Part shown: positions 29,732-39,238 of the stretch, in pieces
Position numbering within the stretch: position 1 is the stretch's first letter
How the letters are laid out: every line of letters begins with the position of its first letter
Source of the DNA: Methanocaldococcus sp. FS406-22
GTDB taxonomy: Archaea; AGJL01; Methanococci; Methanococcales; Methanocaldococcaceae
Assembly: GCF_000025525.1 (NCBI RefSeq)
Contig: NC_013887.1
Span: 1,312,729-1,376,728 of the forward strand
DNA length: 64,000 nucleotides
Direction: 5' to 3'
Position numbers and translations under genes: made by a program
Notes under the pieces: generated by a model
The model's input: the letters and a program-made list of their open reading frames with translations, nothing else
Told to the model about the DNA's origin: nothing
The model's database searches: none

Positions 29732-30835
29732 TTAACGTCCATTCAATAATTTCTTTATTGCATTCCACACCAAATAACTTTGTGGCTTTAGAGTCCCTTC
29801 AATAGGATTTAGGAATAGGATATTTTCTTTAACTAAATAAACATAAATTGGCATAGGAATTTCTTTTTTTGGGATTTCATATTTATTTTTAAATAACTTC
29901 AATGCATTGATAATGTCTTCTTTTTTAAGTTCAATTACTTCATCTTTTATCTTTACTCTTGGTTTTGAATACTCTAAAAACTCCAAAAACATATCTAACT
30001 TAGAGACCTCTTCTTTAAGCATTGAATTTAAAATCTCTTTTAGCTCTTTATATCTCATCTCATCAATTACATTGTAGATGTATATTGGCTTTCCCCCAAC
30101 ATAAGAATAAATAAGCTCTTTCTCACCATCAGAGAGTTTTTTATTTAAAATCTCCTTAGCCAAAAAATCCATAAACTTTATTGCTGTATCTTTATCAAAA
30201 TCATCAACTAAAATGTATTTGGCTCTTCCCTCCAATTCTCCAGTGTTATAGACATACTCAATAAACAAGCTATCAGAACTTAGACAAAAAACATGGCATA
30301 GATGTTGTTCTTTAGTTAGAGATACTAAGAATTGAAATAGTTCTTTTAATAAATATTTCTGCCCATTTAACACAACGTCTTTAATCATCTGCAGTTCATC
30401 AAATATTAAAATTGGCTTTTTCCCACTCTTTTTAACCGCTAACAATAAACTGTTTAAGTATTGGAAGGCATCGTTTATCTTCTCCTCAAATAGTTTACCA
30501 AATTCAATTTCAGGAATTGGAATACCAGTTAAAATCTTAGCTCCTTTAGTTATTAAGTTCAAAACCTCTGATTTATCCTTTATTTTTTCAAAGAAATCAT
30601 CTTTTTTAGTGGTGAAAATAGCTTCAATAAACTCCCTCTTTTCTGATATTAAGTAGGTTCTGAAATTAATGTAGAAAACTTTGTAATTATCATTTAGTCT
30701 ATTTTCTATGATATGTTTTATTAATGTAGTTTTACCAGAATTTATAGAGCCGTAGATAAAATAAATTAAATTTGGCTCTCCCTCTAAGATTGATAAAATT
30801 TCTTTGATTTCTTTCTCTCTATTGAAGAATTTCAT
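29732..30835 (-). CDS. Archaeal P-loop ATPase (PF01637-like), copy F
   Basis: 367 aa, same subfamily as 10310 and 13546: Walker [16 protein letters not shown], Walker [33 protein letters not shown]-terminal [18 protein letters not shown]. It lies between marker proteins 17 and 15, an operon-like pair that it probably split on insertion, and is bordered downstream by three hairpin/MITE elements. Function unknown. Confidence 0.85.
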   Translation of the reverse strand: MKFFNREKEIKEILSILEGEPNLIYFIYGSINSGKTTLIKHIIENRLNDNYKVFYINFRTYLISEKREFIEAIFTTKKDDFFEKIKDKSEVLNLITKGAKILTGIPIPEIEFGKLFEEKINDAFQYLNSLLLAVKKSGKKPILIFDELQMIKDVVLNGQKYLLKELFQFLVSLTKEQHLCHVFCLSSDSLFIEYVYNTGELEGRAKYILVDDFDKDTAIKFMDFLAKEILNKKLSDGEKELIYSYVGGKPIYIYNVIDEMRYKELKEILNSMLKEEVSKLDMFLEFLEYSKPRVKIKDEVIELKKEDIINALKLFKNKYEIPKKEIPMPIYVYLVKENILFLNPIEGTLKPQSYLVWNAIKKLLNGR

Positions 30836-30861
30836 TATTAATCACCAAAAAATTAAAGAAA

Positions 30862-32100
30862 TTATACCTTTATCTTCTTGTATCTGTATCCAGATGATAG
30901 TAAAGCCGCTCCAACTGCTCCAATTAGCTGGGAATATCTTGGCACAATAATTTTTCTTCCTAAAACCTCTTCCATAGCTATAACTAAACCTTTCAACAAA
31001 CTACTTCCACCAACCAATATAACTGGGTCCCTAACATCAACCTCTTGTAATTGTTGCTCAAACACTTGCTCAGCAACTGAATGAGCTGCTGCAGCCGCTA
31101 CATCTTCAGCCTTAGCCCCTTCAGCCAATGCAGTAACCAAATCTTGGATACCAAACACTATACAGTAGCTGTTCATCTTTATCTTTCTCCAATCTCCCTT
31201 AGCCGCTAATTCCCCCAGCTCTTGGAGAGAAACTCCCAACCTCCTTGCAGTAATTTCAAAGAACCTACCACTTGCCCCTGCACAGATTCCTCCCATTGTG
31301 AAACCGTCTGGAATTGCATCGTATAAAGAGATAGCCTTGTTGTCCATCCCTCCTATATCTATGACTGTTGCCTCTCCTTCCTGCTTATCAGCTAAATATG
31401 CAGCTCCTTTTGAATTAACCGTTAGTTCCTCCTGTATTAAATCAGCTTTAAAGTATTCTCCAACAGTATATCTCCCATAACCAGTAGTTCCTATAGTTTC
31501 AACTTGGTCTAACGATATACCCGCCTCTTTTAATGCATTATTAACTGCCTCTTTGGCAGATTCAATAACATCCTTTGTATAAACCCATCCAGTCCCAGCA
31601 ACGTCATCATCTATCATAATCACTGCTTTTGTTGTTGTAGAACCACTGTCAATACCTAAACTTATTCCTTCTTGTTTCTTTCTTGCTAATAAAGATTTTC
31701 TCTCAACAATTGTGGTTAATGCCTCCATTCTTGTTAATAATTCAGATGCCTTTGTTCTCTCTGTGAATGAATACATAACAACTGGTAGGTTTGTATTTTG
31801 TTGTATAAGCTTTCTTACTTCATTTCTTACCAAAGCCCCTTCAGCACATCTAAAGCATGTAGCTATAAATACTGCCTCAGCATCTGTATTTCCTTCAATA
31901 ATTGACATTGCTCTTGCAAACATTAATTTTAGGTTGGCTGAACCAACTTTAAATCCTAATCTGTCTTCAACCTCATCTATGTATGATAAATCAACCTCTG
32001 GAAAAACAAGTTCTCCACCAACCTTTTGTGCTGCTTTTTCAATTTCGTGATAAACACCGCTCCACTCTGCTCCACATGTTAATAAGGCAATCTTTACCAT
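30862..32100 (-). CDS. mmp15: Methanogenesis marker protein 15 (BcrA/BadF-type ATPase fold)
   Basis: 412 aa. The C-terminal two thirds is an ASKHA ATPase of the 2-hydroxyacyl-CoA dehydratase activator type: [67 protein letters not shown] (cluster Cys) and [14 protein letters not shown]. The N-terminal 140 residues have [13 protein letters not shown] and [11 protein letters not shown]. Such activators couple ATP hydrolysis to low-potential electron transfer; marker 15 is tied to methyl-CoM reductase activation in the literature. ATG 32100 follows GGGTGAAGTTA; a TATA box CTTTATATATTC lies at about 32145 on the minus strand. Confidence 0.85.
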   Translation of the reverse strand: MVKIALLTCGAEWSGVYHEIEKAAQKVGGELVFPEVDLSYIDEVEDRLGFKVGSANLKLMFARAMSIIEGNTDAEAVFIATCFRCAEGALVRNEVRKLIQQNTNLPVVMYSFTERTKASELLTRMEALTTIVERKSLLARKKQEGISLGIDSGSTTTKAVIMIDDDVAGTGWVYTKDVIESAKEAVNNALKEAGISLDQVETIGTTGYGRYTVGEYFKADLIQEELTVNSKGAAYLADKQEGEATVIDIGGMDNKAISLYDAIPDGFTMGGICAGASGRFFEITARRLGVSLQELGELAAKGDWRKIKMNSYCIVFGIQDLVTALAEGAKAEDVAAAAAHSVAEQVFEQQLQEVDVRDPVILVGGSSLLKGLVIAMEEVLGRKIIVPRYSQLIGAVGAALLSSGYRYKKIKV

Positions 32101-32206
32101 TAACTTCACCCAAATTTGATATTTATATGGACAATGAAACTTTTAAGAATATATAAAGTTTCATCAAAAGATATTGTTATCTAATTTATTTTTTAACATT
32201 TATCTA

Positions 32207-32310
32207 TAGTGTCTTTCAAAATTAATAAAATTTATTAAGGAATGTTGAACACCTTCCAAATGAAGGCGTTCATTTATACCTTAGTTATTCTAAGGGTTTG
32301 AAAGACACTA
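32207..32310. mobile_element. MITE family 1, copy 1 (104 bp)
   Basis: Perfect 14-bp terminal inverted repeats TAGTGTCTTTCAAA and TTTGAAAGACACTA. The body has an AT palindrome next to one end and a central imperfect hairpin (CACCTTCC...GAAGGCG). A second copy, inverted, lies at 55001-55106. No coding capacity. Flanks offer a possible TA or TTATC-like target repeat. It fills most of the gap 32101-32364; the remainder is the mmp15 promoter. Confidence 0.85.
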
Positions 32311-32364
32311 TTATCCACACTCATACTTTATTTATAAATACCCCTTATATATTACCTCCAAACT

Positions 32365-33249
32365 CTAATATTTATATGGAAATTTTTTTATTAATTCTAA
32401 CATTTTATTTTCAGATATATATTCCTTTGTGCCTATAATCAGCTTTGGTTTTTCTAATATTCTACCAAACAATACTACCGGACACTTATTTTTTAATGCG
32501 ATATCCACTACTTTATTATATTCTTTCTCTGGAATTGCCAATATATAAGTTCCCAAATACCTTGTAGCTCTTGGATATGGAAGAGATTTTATCTCAGCCC
32601 CTTTCTTTGCCTTAATTAACATCTCTAATAGATTTCCTAACCACCCTCCCCTTGATGCATCCTTACATGCGTTTATTTTTATTTCATTCTCTAAGATTTC
32701 TAAATATGTATCAAATTTTTTCTTTGCTTTATAAATTCTTTCCCCAATATCTCCCTCTACTGGGTCTCCGAGCATAATTAATAAATCTCCTTCCTTAGCC
32801 CCTCCATCTCTTATTATCAAATTTTCATCAATCAACTCCCCAAAAACAGCTACTGAAATACATGATTTTAACTCTTCAACTGTTTGAGTGTTCCCTCCAA
32901 TTATTGGAATTTCTAAACCTATGCTTTGTTTTCTTAAACCATCAACTGCCAATTTTATCTCATCTTCGTTCTTTGCTTGAATAGCATTTAATGCAAATTT
33001 TGGCTTAGCTCCCATTGCCACTACATCACATGCTGTATGAATTAAAGCAGTCTTAGCCCCCAATTTTAAGGGATACGGCCCCTCCATATTAATAACCATG
33101 TTTTTTACAACTACTGCATCATCCCCTGCTTTAATGCCACTCTTTAAACCATCAATTAAATCATCAAAGTACCAAAATGCCTTTCTTGGATAATTTGTTT
33201 CCAATATATGCTCTATAGCCATTTTTAGCTCATATTCAAAGTTTTCCAT
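32365..33249 (-). CDS. AIR synthase-related protein (PurM/HypE/SelD-like fold)
   Basis: 294 aa. GIKAGDDAVVVKNMVINMEG near residue 40 and ALIHTACDVVAMGAKPKFAL near 75 are PurM-superfamily ATP-binding motifs; PIIGGNTQTVEEL and GDLLIMLGDPVEGDIGERI follow. It lacks the Cys/Sec active site of SelD and the C-terminal Cys of HypE, so the substrate is unknown; methanogens have several such proteins. The start ATG 33249 has GGTGTAAGC upstream, inside the last codons of the TPR gene, so translation is coupled. Confidence 0.7.
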   Translation of the reverse strand: MENFEYELKMAIEHILETNYPRKAFWYFDDLIDGLKSGIKAGDDAVVVKNMVINMEGPYPLKLGAKTALIHTACDVVAMGAKPKFALNAIQAKNEDEIKLAVDGLRKQSIGLEIPIIGGNTQTVEELKSCISVAVFGELIDENLIIRDGGAKEGDLLIMLGDPVEGDIGERIYKAKKKFDTYLEILENEIKINACKDASRGGWLGNLLEMLIKAKKGAEIKSLPYPRATRYLGTYILAIPEKEYNKVVDIALKNKCPVVLFGRILEKPKLIIGTKEYISENKMLELIKKFPYKY

Positions 33250-34246
33250 GCTTACACCAACTTTTATAAAATTCTTTAGCTTTTTCAATATTTCCAACTT
33301 CTTCATAAGTTAAGGCAATGATTTCATATATTTCATCATGATATGGATTTATCTCCTTTAACTTTTCAAAATACTCCATAGCTTTTTCGTCTTCCCCTAA
33401 ATAAATATATATCCTCCCCATAAATTCAAAAATCTCTTCCAATTTAAACACATCTGGATTTAGTTTTAAAGCTTTTTTAAAGTATTTTAATGCTTCTTTA
33501 TATTTTTTCAGTTCCATATAAGAATAAGCAATTTTTAAAATTAAGTTGATGTCGTCTGATTTCAATTCTAAAGCTTTTTTGTAATAATTTATTGCCCTTT
33601 CATAATCTTCCTCATAGTATATATCTCCTAAATATTCTAACGCTTCTTTATCGTCTGGATTTAATTCTAAAACTTTTTCGAAATATTTTATTGCATTTTC
33701 TTCGTCGTTTAAGTTATAATAAGCCTCTCCTAACCCAAAGAGTGCTTTATAATTATTTTTATCTTTTTCTAGTGCTATTTTAAAATATTCCATAGCTTTT
33801 TTTGGTTTATTAAGCTTTAATAAAGCATAGCCCTTTTTACATAAAAGTTCAAAATCTTCGGGATTAATTTCTAATGCCTTGTTGTAGCAAAATAATGCTT
33901 CATAATAAGCTTTGCAGAGATATGCCTTATCCCCAAGGTTTTTCCATAGTTTCCAGTTGTTAATGTCTTTGTTGCTCAAACTTAAAATGCAATCTATTTC
34001 ATTCAATATTTTATTAATATCATCATAGAGAGTTGATAAATCATTATATATTAAACCTAAACCATACAAACTCGAATTATTTGGATTATTTTTTGAAATT
34101 TCTTCAGAAACTTCAATGGCAGTTTCTATTAACTCATCAATCTCATTAATAAGAATCTCTGTAAGTTCTTTCCCAATTATTTGGCTATTTTCTAAAACCT
34201 TATTTTTCAGTAAGTTTAGAGTTTCTAATGTGAATTTTTTATTCAT
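33236..34246 (-). CDS. TPR-repeat protein
   Basis: 336 aa. From residue ~95 on there are about six tetratricopeptide units, for example EALFCYNKALEINPEDFEL, KAMEYFKIALEKDKNNYKA, NAIKYFEKVLELNPDDKEA, RAINYYKKALELKSDDINL, EALKYFKKALKLNPDVFKL, KAMEYFEKLKEINPYHDEI. The N-terminal 95 residues are helical and unassigned. It is a protein-protein adaptor at the 3' end of the ABC-transporter operon (18 bp after the permease). It overlaps the AIR synthase-like gene by 14 bp. Confidence 0.88.
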   Translation of the reverse strand: MNKKFTLETLNLLKNKVLENSQIIGKELTEILINEIDELIETAIEVSEEISKNNPNNSSLYGLGLIYNDLSTLYDDINKILNEIDCILSLSNKDINNWKLWKNLGDKAYLCKAYYEALFCYNKALEINPEDFELLCKKGYALLKLNKPKKAMEYFKIALEKDKNNYKALFGLGEAYYNLNDEENAIKYFEKVLELNPDDKEALEYLGDIYYEEDYERAINYYKKALELKSDDINLILKIAYSYMELKKYKEALKYFKKALKLNPDVFKLEEIFEFMGRIYIYLGEDEKAMEYFEKLKEINPYHDEIYEIIALTYEEVGNIEKAKEFYKSWCKHGKL

Positions 34247-34264
34247 TTTAATCCCAATTTTTGA

Positions 34265-35368
34265 TTATTCATTTCTCAATGCCTTTATTGGGTCTAATTT
34301 TGATGCCTTATATGCAGGGTATAAAGCAGAGATTAAAGCAGTTAAAATTCCAAACATAATGCCAATTATCATATAAAATATTACATAATAGGATAGTGAT
34401 GTTTTTAATAAATAATGAACAATCAAATAACCAAAGAATAAACTCAAAAATGCTCCAATTAAGGAGCCAATAACTCCCAAAATTAATGCTTCATATAAAA
34501 ACATCATAATAATATCTTTTTTTGAAGCTCCAATACTCCTCATTACCCCAATTTCTTTAGTTCTTTCAACAACACTCATTAGCATAACATTTCCAATTCC
34601 AATACCAGCAACTAATAAAGAGATAGCCCCAATTCCCATTAAAAAGTAAGAAACCTTAGTTATAACTCCATTAATCGCCTCCAATATAGAGTTTAGCGAG
34701 ATAATAATGCATTTTTTCTCCTTTCTATTTAGGATTTTATCAGTTTCATTTTTTATTTTGTCAATATCATTTATGTTTTTAACATATAGAATTATCCTTG
34801 AATAATTATAATTATTTTCGCCATAAAACCTTCTGTATGTTTTTGCAGTTAAAATTATTGAATTATCTGGAAATAAAAATGTGCTGTTATATATTCCACA
34901 TATCCTTAGGGATATATTCTTTATTTCCAGTTGATCTCCAATATCAACATCATTTGCACTTGAAAAAAATGTATCAACAGCAGCAGAGGTATCAGAAACC
35001 TTTACTTTTAAATTAAGGTAGTTTATATCATTTTTATCAATGCCAAAGATATTCGTATAAGCTCTCCTGTTCTTTCCTTTTATATAAACAAAATCAGAAG
35101 TGGCATAAATGGGAATAACCTTACAATTTAAAACTCTCAGTTTATCAACATCCTTTTTATCAAATGAAGTGTATCCATTTTGATAATTTGGAAAAACTAT
35201 TATGTAGTTAGATATACTCCCTAAATTTTCCATAATTCCTTGCTTTAGTCCTCCACCTAATATTCCCAATGAAGAGATTGCCGCAACCCCTATTATAATT
35301 CCCATCAATGCCAAAATACTCCTCAATAAATTTCTTCTTAGATTTCTCTTTGCCAATTCGAAATACAT
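34265..35368 (-). CDS. MacB/LolC-type ABC transporter permease (FtsX domain)
   Basis: 367 aa. N-terminal transmembrane helix (LRRNLLRSILALMGIIIGVAAISSL split over 8-32), a large extracytoplasmic MacB periplasmic-core-like domain (residues ~35-235), then three C-terminal helices with the FtsX signature GIGIGNVMLMSVVERTKEIG and MRSIGASKKDI. The ATPase gene is two genes upstream in the same operon. This architecture couples ATP hydrolysis to extracytoplasmic events such as peptide or lipoprotein release rather than classical import. From memory it equals MJ0797. Confidence 0.88.
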   Translation of the reverse strand: MYFELAKRNLRRNLLRSILALMGIIIGVAAISSLGILGGGLKQGIMENLGSISNYIIVFPNYQNGYTSFDKKDVDKLRVLNCKVIPIYATSDFVYIKGKNRRAYTNIFGIDKNDINYLNLKVKVSDTSAAVDTFFSSANDVDIGDQLEIKNISLRICGIYNSTFLFPDNSIILTAKTYRRFYGENNYNYSRIILYVKNINDIDKIKNETDKILNRKEKKCIIISLNSILEAINGVITKVSYFLMGIGAISLLVAGIGIGNVMLMSVVERTKEIGVMRSIGASKKDIIMMFLYEALILGVIGSLIGAFLSLFFGYLIVHYLLKTSLSYYVIFYMIIGIMFGILTALISALYPAYKASKLDPIKALRNE

Positions 35369-35380
35369 GTTTTCACATCT

Positions 35381-35785
35381 TTAATCTTTATTAAGTCTTT
35401 CAAAAACATTTAAAAGATAGAAAAAGAGTGCTAATGCTGTATATACTCCCATACTTGGAATATGTTTGGTAAAAAATGTCATTCCTAAAAATAAAGCAAT
35501 CCCTAAAATAAAGAAAATGCCAAAGAATTTTAAAGAGAACTTTGCAAAGTCCTTAACTTTTCCTTTGGAACAATAATAGGTAGAAATTGATAATGATAAA
35601 AGAAACCCAATAATTGAAACAAAGTCGTTAAACCTTTGTAAATTTGCCATATCCGCTGGATAAACAATATATTTCCCAATAAAATGATAAACAACTTCGT
35701 TAATAACTACAACAATAAAAATATATAACCCTATTCCCAAAATAACTGCTTTCCCTTTATCAAAATTTGAAACACTGCTTATCAT
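35381..35785 (-). CDS. Small membrane protein between ABC ATPase and permease
   Basis: 134 aa, four predicted transmembrane segments (AVILGIGLYIFIVVVINEV, VSIIGFLLSLSISTYYCS, LKFFGIFFILGIALFLGMT, MGVYTALALFFYLLNVF). Unrecognised family. Its ATG overlaps the ABC ATPase stop (ATGA), and the permease follows after 12 bp, so it probably belongs to the transporter. Confidence 0.6.
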   Translation of the reverse strand: MISSVSNFDKGKAVILGIGLYIFIVVVINEVVYHFIGKYIVYPADMANLQRFNDFVSIIGFLLSLSISTYYCSKGKVKDFAKFSLKFFGIFFILGIALFLGMTFFTKHIPSMGVYTALALFFYLLNVFERLNKD

Positions 35786-36468
35786 AATTTCTCCTCTTTC
35801 TCTATCTCCCCATCTTTTAAATAAATAATCCTATCTCCAAATTTAGCCACGTTTATGTCATGAGTTACAACAATAATGGTTTTTCCGTTTTCATTTAGTT
35901 TTTTTAGTAGTTTCATTATTTTTTCTCCAGTTTTGCTATCTAAGGCTCCTGTTGGTTCATCTGCCAATATAATTGGTGGATTGTTTGCTAAAGCCCTTGC
36001 TATAGCAACTCTTTGCTGTTGCCCTCCACTCAATTGATTTGGCTTGTGATTGGCAAACCTCTCATCCAACTCAGCCATTTTTAAACACTCCAAAGCCCTC
36101 TTTTTCCTTTCCTCTTCACTCATAGCACCTCTGTATTTAAAAATCAGTGGAAGTTCAACATTCTCCAAAGCAGTTAGTATTGGGATTAAATTAAATTGCT
36201 GAAAGACAAAACCAATTTTATTTCTTCTGATTTTTGTTAATTCATCATCATCTAAGTCATTTGTTTTTACATTATCAATATAAACCTCCCCCTCTGTTGG
36301 TTTGTCCAAGCAACCAATAATATTTAGAAGGGTAGATTTTCCACTTCCAGAAGGTCCCATGATAGAAACAAACTCCCCCTCTTTTATCTCTAAATCAACA
36401 TTTTTTAAAGCATAAATAATCTCTTCTCCCATTTTATAGGTTTTTGTCACATTTTTAAGTTTAATCAT
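35782..36468 (-). CDS. ABC transporter ATP-binding protein, LolD/MacB type (MJ0796-like)
   Basis: 228 aa with all ABC motifs: Walker A GPSGSGKSTLLNIIG, Q-loop FVFQQFNLIPIL, signature LSGGQQQRVAIARALANNP, Walker B IILADEPTGALDS with intact catalytic Glu, and H-loop VVTHDINVAKF. The sequence closely resembles the structurally studied MJ0796 nucleotide-binding subunit. It pairs with the permease at 34265. The operon also holds a secreted-peptide gene at its head, which suggests a role in peptide export or self-protection; that link is inference. Confidence 0.93.
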   Translation of the reverse strand: MIKLKNVTKTYKMGEEIIYALKNVDLEIKEGEFVSIMGPSGSGKSTLLNIIGCLDKPTEGEVYIDNVKTNDLDDDELTKIRRNKIGFVFQQFNLIPILTALENVELPLIFKYRGAMSEEERKKRALECLKMAELDERFANHKPNQLSGGQQQRVAIARALANNPPIILADEPTGALDSKTGEKIMKLLKKLNENGKTIIVVTHDINVAKFGDRIIYLKDGEIEKEEKL

Positions 36469-36481
36469 AAATATCCCAAAA

Positions 36482-36994
36482 TTAGATTATTTCATTTATC
36501 GTTATTTTCTTAGGAATGCCTTTAATTTTTAATATTGTAATGTTTTTATTCTCATCTACAACTTTTTCAATTTCTTCCCAACTGCAAAATGCCATGCCCT
36601 CAATCAATATTCCTTTTTCATAGATTTTTATATGCAACGTTCTATGTAGTTCTGAAATCACCAATCCAGTCGCCAATATTAAAAACATAAGATAATTAGC
36701 ATACGGAACTCTAAAGAAATAAGCTACATAAGTAAAAATTAAAATTAACACTAAGCCAAATATAAAATAAATCCAACTTCCCATTTTTCCCTTAACTTCT
36801 TTTTTAAAGGTTCCTTTATCTACCTTTAACAGTTTTTTCTGGTTATGCATCAATATTAAGGTAATTACTAATAAACTTCCAAAAACTATTGAGATAGGCA
36901 AAAATATTGACTTAAATATTGTAATGGAAACTATTATAAAAATAATCAACGGGATTGGGACAATATAAAAGTAAAATGGATTTATCCCTCTCAT
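36482..36994 (-). CDS. Membrane protein with C-terminal PH-like domain
   Basis: 170 aa: two N-terminal helices (FYIVPIPLIIFIIVSITIF, LPISIVFGSLLVITLIL), two central ones (WIYFIFGLVLILIFTYV, YLMFLILATGLVIS) and a soluble end HIKIYEKGILIEGMAFCSWEEIEKV with LKIKGIPKKITI. A clear paralogue at 52036 in the hcg region shares MxGINPxY, YENGVVIDGLAFYDWKEIEK and LKIKGIPKEI. Function unknown. Overlaps the CARDB gene by 4 bp. Confidence 0.65.
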   Translation of the reverse strand: MRGINPFYFYIVPIPLIIFIIVSITIFKSIFLPISIVFGSLLVITLILMHNQKKLLKVDKGTFKKEVKGKMGSWIYFIFGLVLILIFTYVAYFFRVPYANYLMFLILATGLVISELHRTLHIKIYEKGILIEGMAFCSWEEIEKVVDENKNITILKIKGIPKKITINEII

Positions 36995-38514
36995 GATTCC
37001 ACCCTTTTCCTTGCAAACCCTCTATAAATCAAATATATTACTCCAATGCAGAATAAAACCCCTATTCCTACCACAATATAGTTAATACCCCCTTTATTGT
37101 TATTTTTTAAGGAAATAACTTCTCTGTCAATTTTTATTGTCTTATAAATGGCTATTAAATTGTTATTTTCATCTCTATAGGTTATTTTAATTGGAATTTC
37201 ACTTACAGTTCCATTGATTTGGCAGTGTAATTCAAAACTTCCATAATCATCGGGATTTAACGTCCCTACAAAGTAGTTTTCATAAGGTTTTTTTGGAATG
37301 ATATTTTTTGTTTTTATTACATATATTAAGACGCTCTTTGCCTTTCCAGTTCCGATATTGTCTATATCTCCAGTTATTTTAACATCATCAAACGAGCTTT
37401 CTACATCAATTCCACTTAAAACTAAATCTGCCTTTCCTACAACATTTATTGTTAGATTTTCCTCTATTTGGTTATTATCAAAATATACAGTTATAGGAAT
37501 CCCTATTATTCCTTCTTTATCAACTTTTATTTTGAAAGTTACATTTTTTGTCTCTCCTTTTTTAATAAATACTATTTTTTGATTATCTCCTACAAAGTAT
37601 TTGTTTATCTGAACTACAAAGAGAGAATCTTTATAATTATTTTTTATTGAAATTGTTAGATTTTCTATCTTTCCAACTGTAATCGTTGGATTTTTAATAT
37701 TTATTGAAATTGAATTATATGGAAATACATTGAAGGTTAAGATTCCTGTCTCTTCAACTATATTTTTGTTTTGATAGGTTAGAGTTTCAGTTTTTGAGTC
37801 CCCATTTATTGTCTCTGATTTTTGAGTCAGTTCTAATAAGTCATAAGGATTTTTGTAGGTTATTTTATAATTTAGAGAGTAAATTCCTTCTTTTTTAGCA
37901 AATATTGTTAGTGGAACATAAGTGGAGGTTTCTGGATTTAAAGAAGGTATTATAAAAGTGTTATCCCCTAAAATTACTAAATTATCTGAATTTTGAAACT
38001 CTACTTTGATATTCTCAGCTACTCCAGTCCCTTTATTTGTCAGTAGTAAAAGAATTTTATTAGTTCCTACTTTTAAGATATTGTTATTGGACGTTATAAT
38101 TAAATTTGCCTTTCCTCTCACTGGAAGGGTAAAGATTCTATTTTCAGAGTATTGTTGATTATCTTTTGTATAGTTACAATAAACAACCATTTCATAATCG
38201 TAATTTGTTGCATTAGGGCTAACTTTTATTATAAAGTGAGCTACTCCATATTCGTAAGGGAAAAGATGTCCAATCCATTGTTCTCCTTTAATAATTTTGA
38301 TATTTTCTTTGGATATGGAATTATATGGTTTTATATATATGATAGTATTGTTAATTTCTTTATCTGATTCAATCGTTATGTATAAATCATAAGTTTTTGA
38401 TGGTTCTAAGTATTGAGCTTTATAATCAATATTTTTGAATGTTATATAAGCAAAAGAGTTAGTTAAAAGAAATAAAAACAAAAAGATAATAAATAGGTTT
38501 TTCAATCCTTTCAT
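36991..38514 (-). CDS. Secreted CARDB-type (COG1361-like) surface protein with C-terminal anchor
   Basis: 507 aa. Signal peptide NLFIIFLFLFLLTNSFA, then repeated beta domains of the CARDB/NPCBM-associated kind (NKILLLLTNKGTGVAENIKV, PTITVGKIENLTISIKNNY, DIDNIGTGKAKSVLIYVI), ending in a transmembrane helix GINYIVVGIGVLFCIGVIYLI and a basic tail RGFARKRVES. So it is anchored with the bulk outside. Such proteins accompany MacB-like transporters in archaea. ATG 38514 is preceded by GAGGGAGAGG; TTG 38526 is the alternative. Confidence 0.8.
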   Translation of the reverse strand: MKGLKNLFIIFLFLFLLTNSFAYITFKNIDYKAQYLEPSKTYDLYITIESDKEINNTIIYIKPYNSISKENIKIIKGEQWIGHLFPYEYGVAHFIIKVSPNATNYDYEMVVYCNYTKDNQQYSENRIFTLPVRGKANLIITSNNNILKVGTNKILLLLTNKGTGVAENIKVEFQNSDNLVILGDNTFIIPSLNPETSTYVPLTIFAKKEGIYSLNYKITYKNPYDLLELTQKSETINGDSKTETLTYQNKNIVEETGILTFNVFPYNSISINIKNPTITVGKIENLTISIKNNYKDSLFVVQINKYFVGDNQKIVFIKKGETKNVTFKIKVDKEGIIGIPITVYFDNNQIEENLTINVVGKADLVLSGIDVESSFDDVKITGDIDNIGTGKAKSVLIYVIKTKNIIPKKPYENYFVGTLNPDDYGSFELHCQINGTVSEIPIKITYRDENNNLIAIYKTIKIDREVISLKNNNKGGINYIVVGIGVLFCIGVIYLIYRGFARKRVES

Positions 38515-38527
38515 CCTCTCCCTCAAT

Positions 38528-39181
38528 TTATAAGAATTTTATTACACTGTATAGTTGATATAAACCAAATATTATTGTTGGAATTAGAGCTGTTATAAAT
38601 GCCTTCTTTAAGTCCAAGTTTCTTGCATATTTAATTGCATAAGTCCATATATATAAATTCCATAGGGTAATACCAAAGCCAATTATTGTGTTGGTGTATA
38701 TTAAAGTTTTAGGGATTATCTGCTTTATAGCCATTTGAACAATTACTGGATTTTGCATTTGAGCTATAGTTAATGGTTGAACATGAACTTGTGATAGAAA
38801 GTAATAAGCAATAGGAATTGTTATTAAAGCTCCAATTATATTTGGTAGAAATCCATATCCAGTGAAGGAAAGAGTTTTCTTAAAGCTTCCTTTTCCTTTA
38901 AAAGCCATTGATATAAGATACATAACCCCTGCTATAATCAACCATGAGACAATTCCTCCAACAAATGATGATATCAATCCAATAATTTTTACAAAAGCCA
39001 TCATCTGTTGATATTGTGGTGGGAAGATTTTATATATTGCTGAAGTTGATATATAGGCAGAGATTGCTATTAGTATAGAGAAAATTAGAACAATTAAAAA
39101 TGGCTCTTTTAGAGAAACTTCTTTTTGAGATAGTTTTTTAAAGAAAGCATCTGGATTTGTTAAAGCCTCTATTATCTGCAT
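38528..39181 (-). CDS. Yip1-family membrane protein
   Basis: 217 aa with the Yip1 layout: an N-terminal amphipathic EALTNPDAFFKKLSQKEVSL (NPxxFF), then five transmembrane helices including WLIIAGVMYLISMAFKGKGS, FTGYGFLPNIIGALITIPIA and ALIPTIIFGLYQLYSVIKF. It sits 13 bp upstream of the CARDB gene; ATG 39181 follows GGGTGATATTA. Often found beside COG1361 proteins and MacB transporters in archaea. Confidence 0.8.
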   Translation of the reverse strand: MQIIEALTNPDAFFKKLSQKEVSLKEPFLIVLIFSILIAISAYISTSAIYKIFPPQYQQMMAFVKIIGLISSFVGGIVSWLIIAGVMYLISMAFKGKGSFKKTLSFTGYGFLPNIIGALITIPIAYYFLSQVHVQPLTIAQMQNPVIVQMAIKQIIPKTLIYTNTIIGFGITLWNLYIWTYAIKYARNLDLKKAFITALIPTIIFGLYQLYSVIKFL

Positions 39182-39238
39182 TAATATCACCCATTAGATT
39201 TTTCAATGTTTTATATCATTTTTCCCAATATTTAAATC

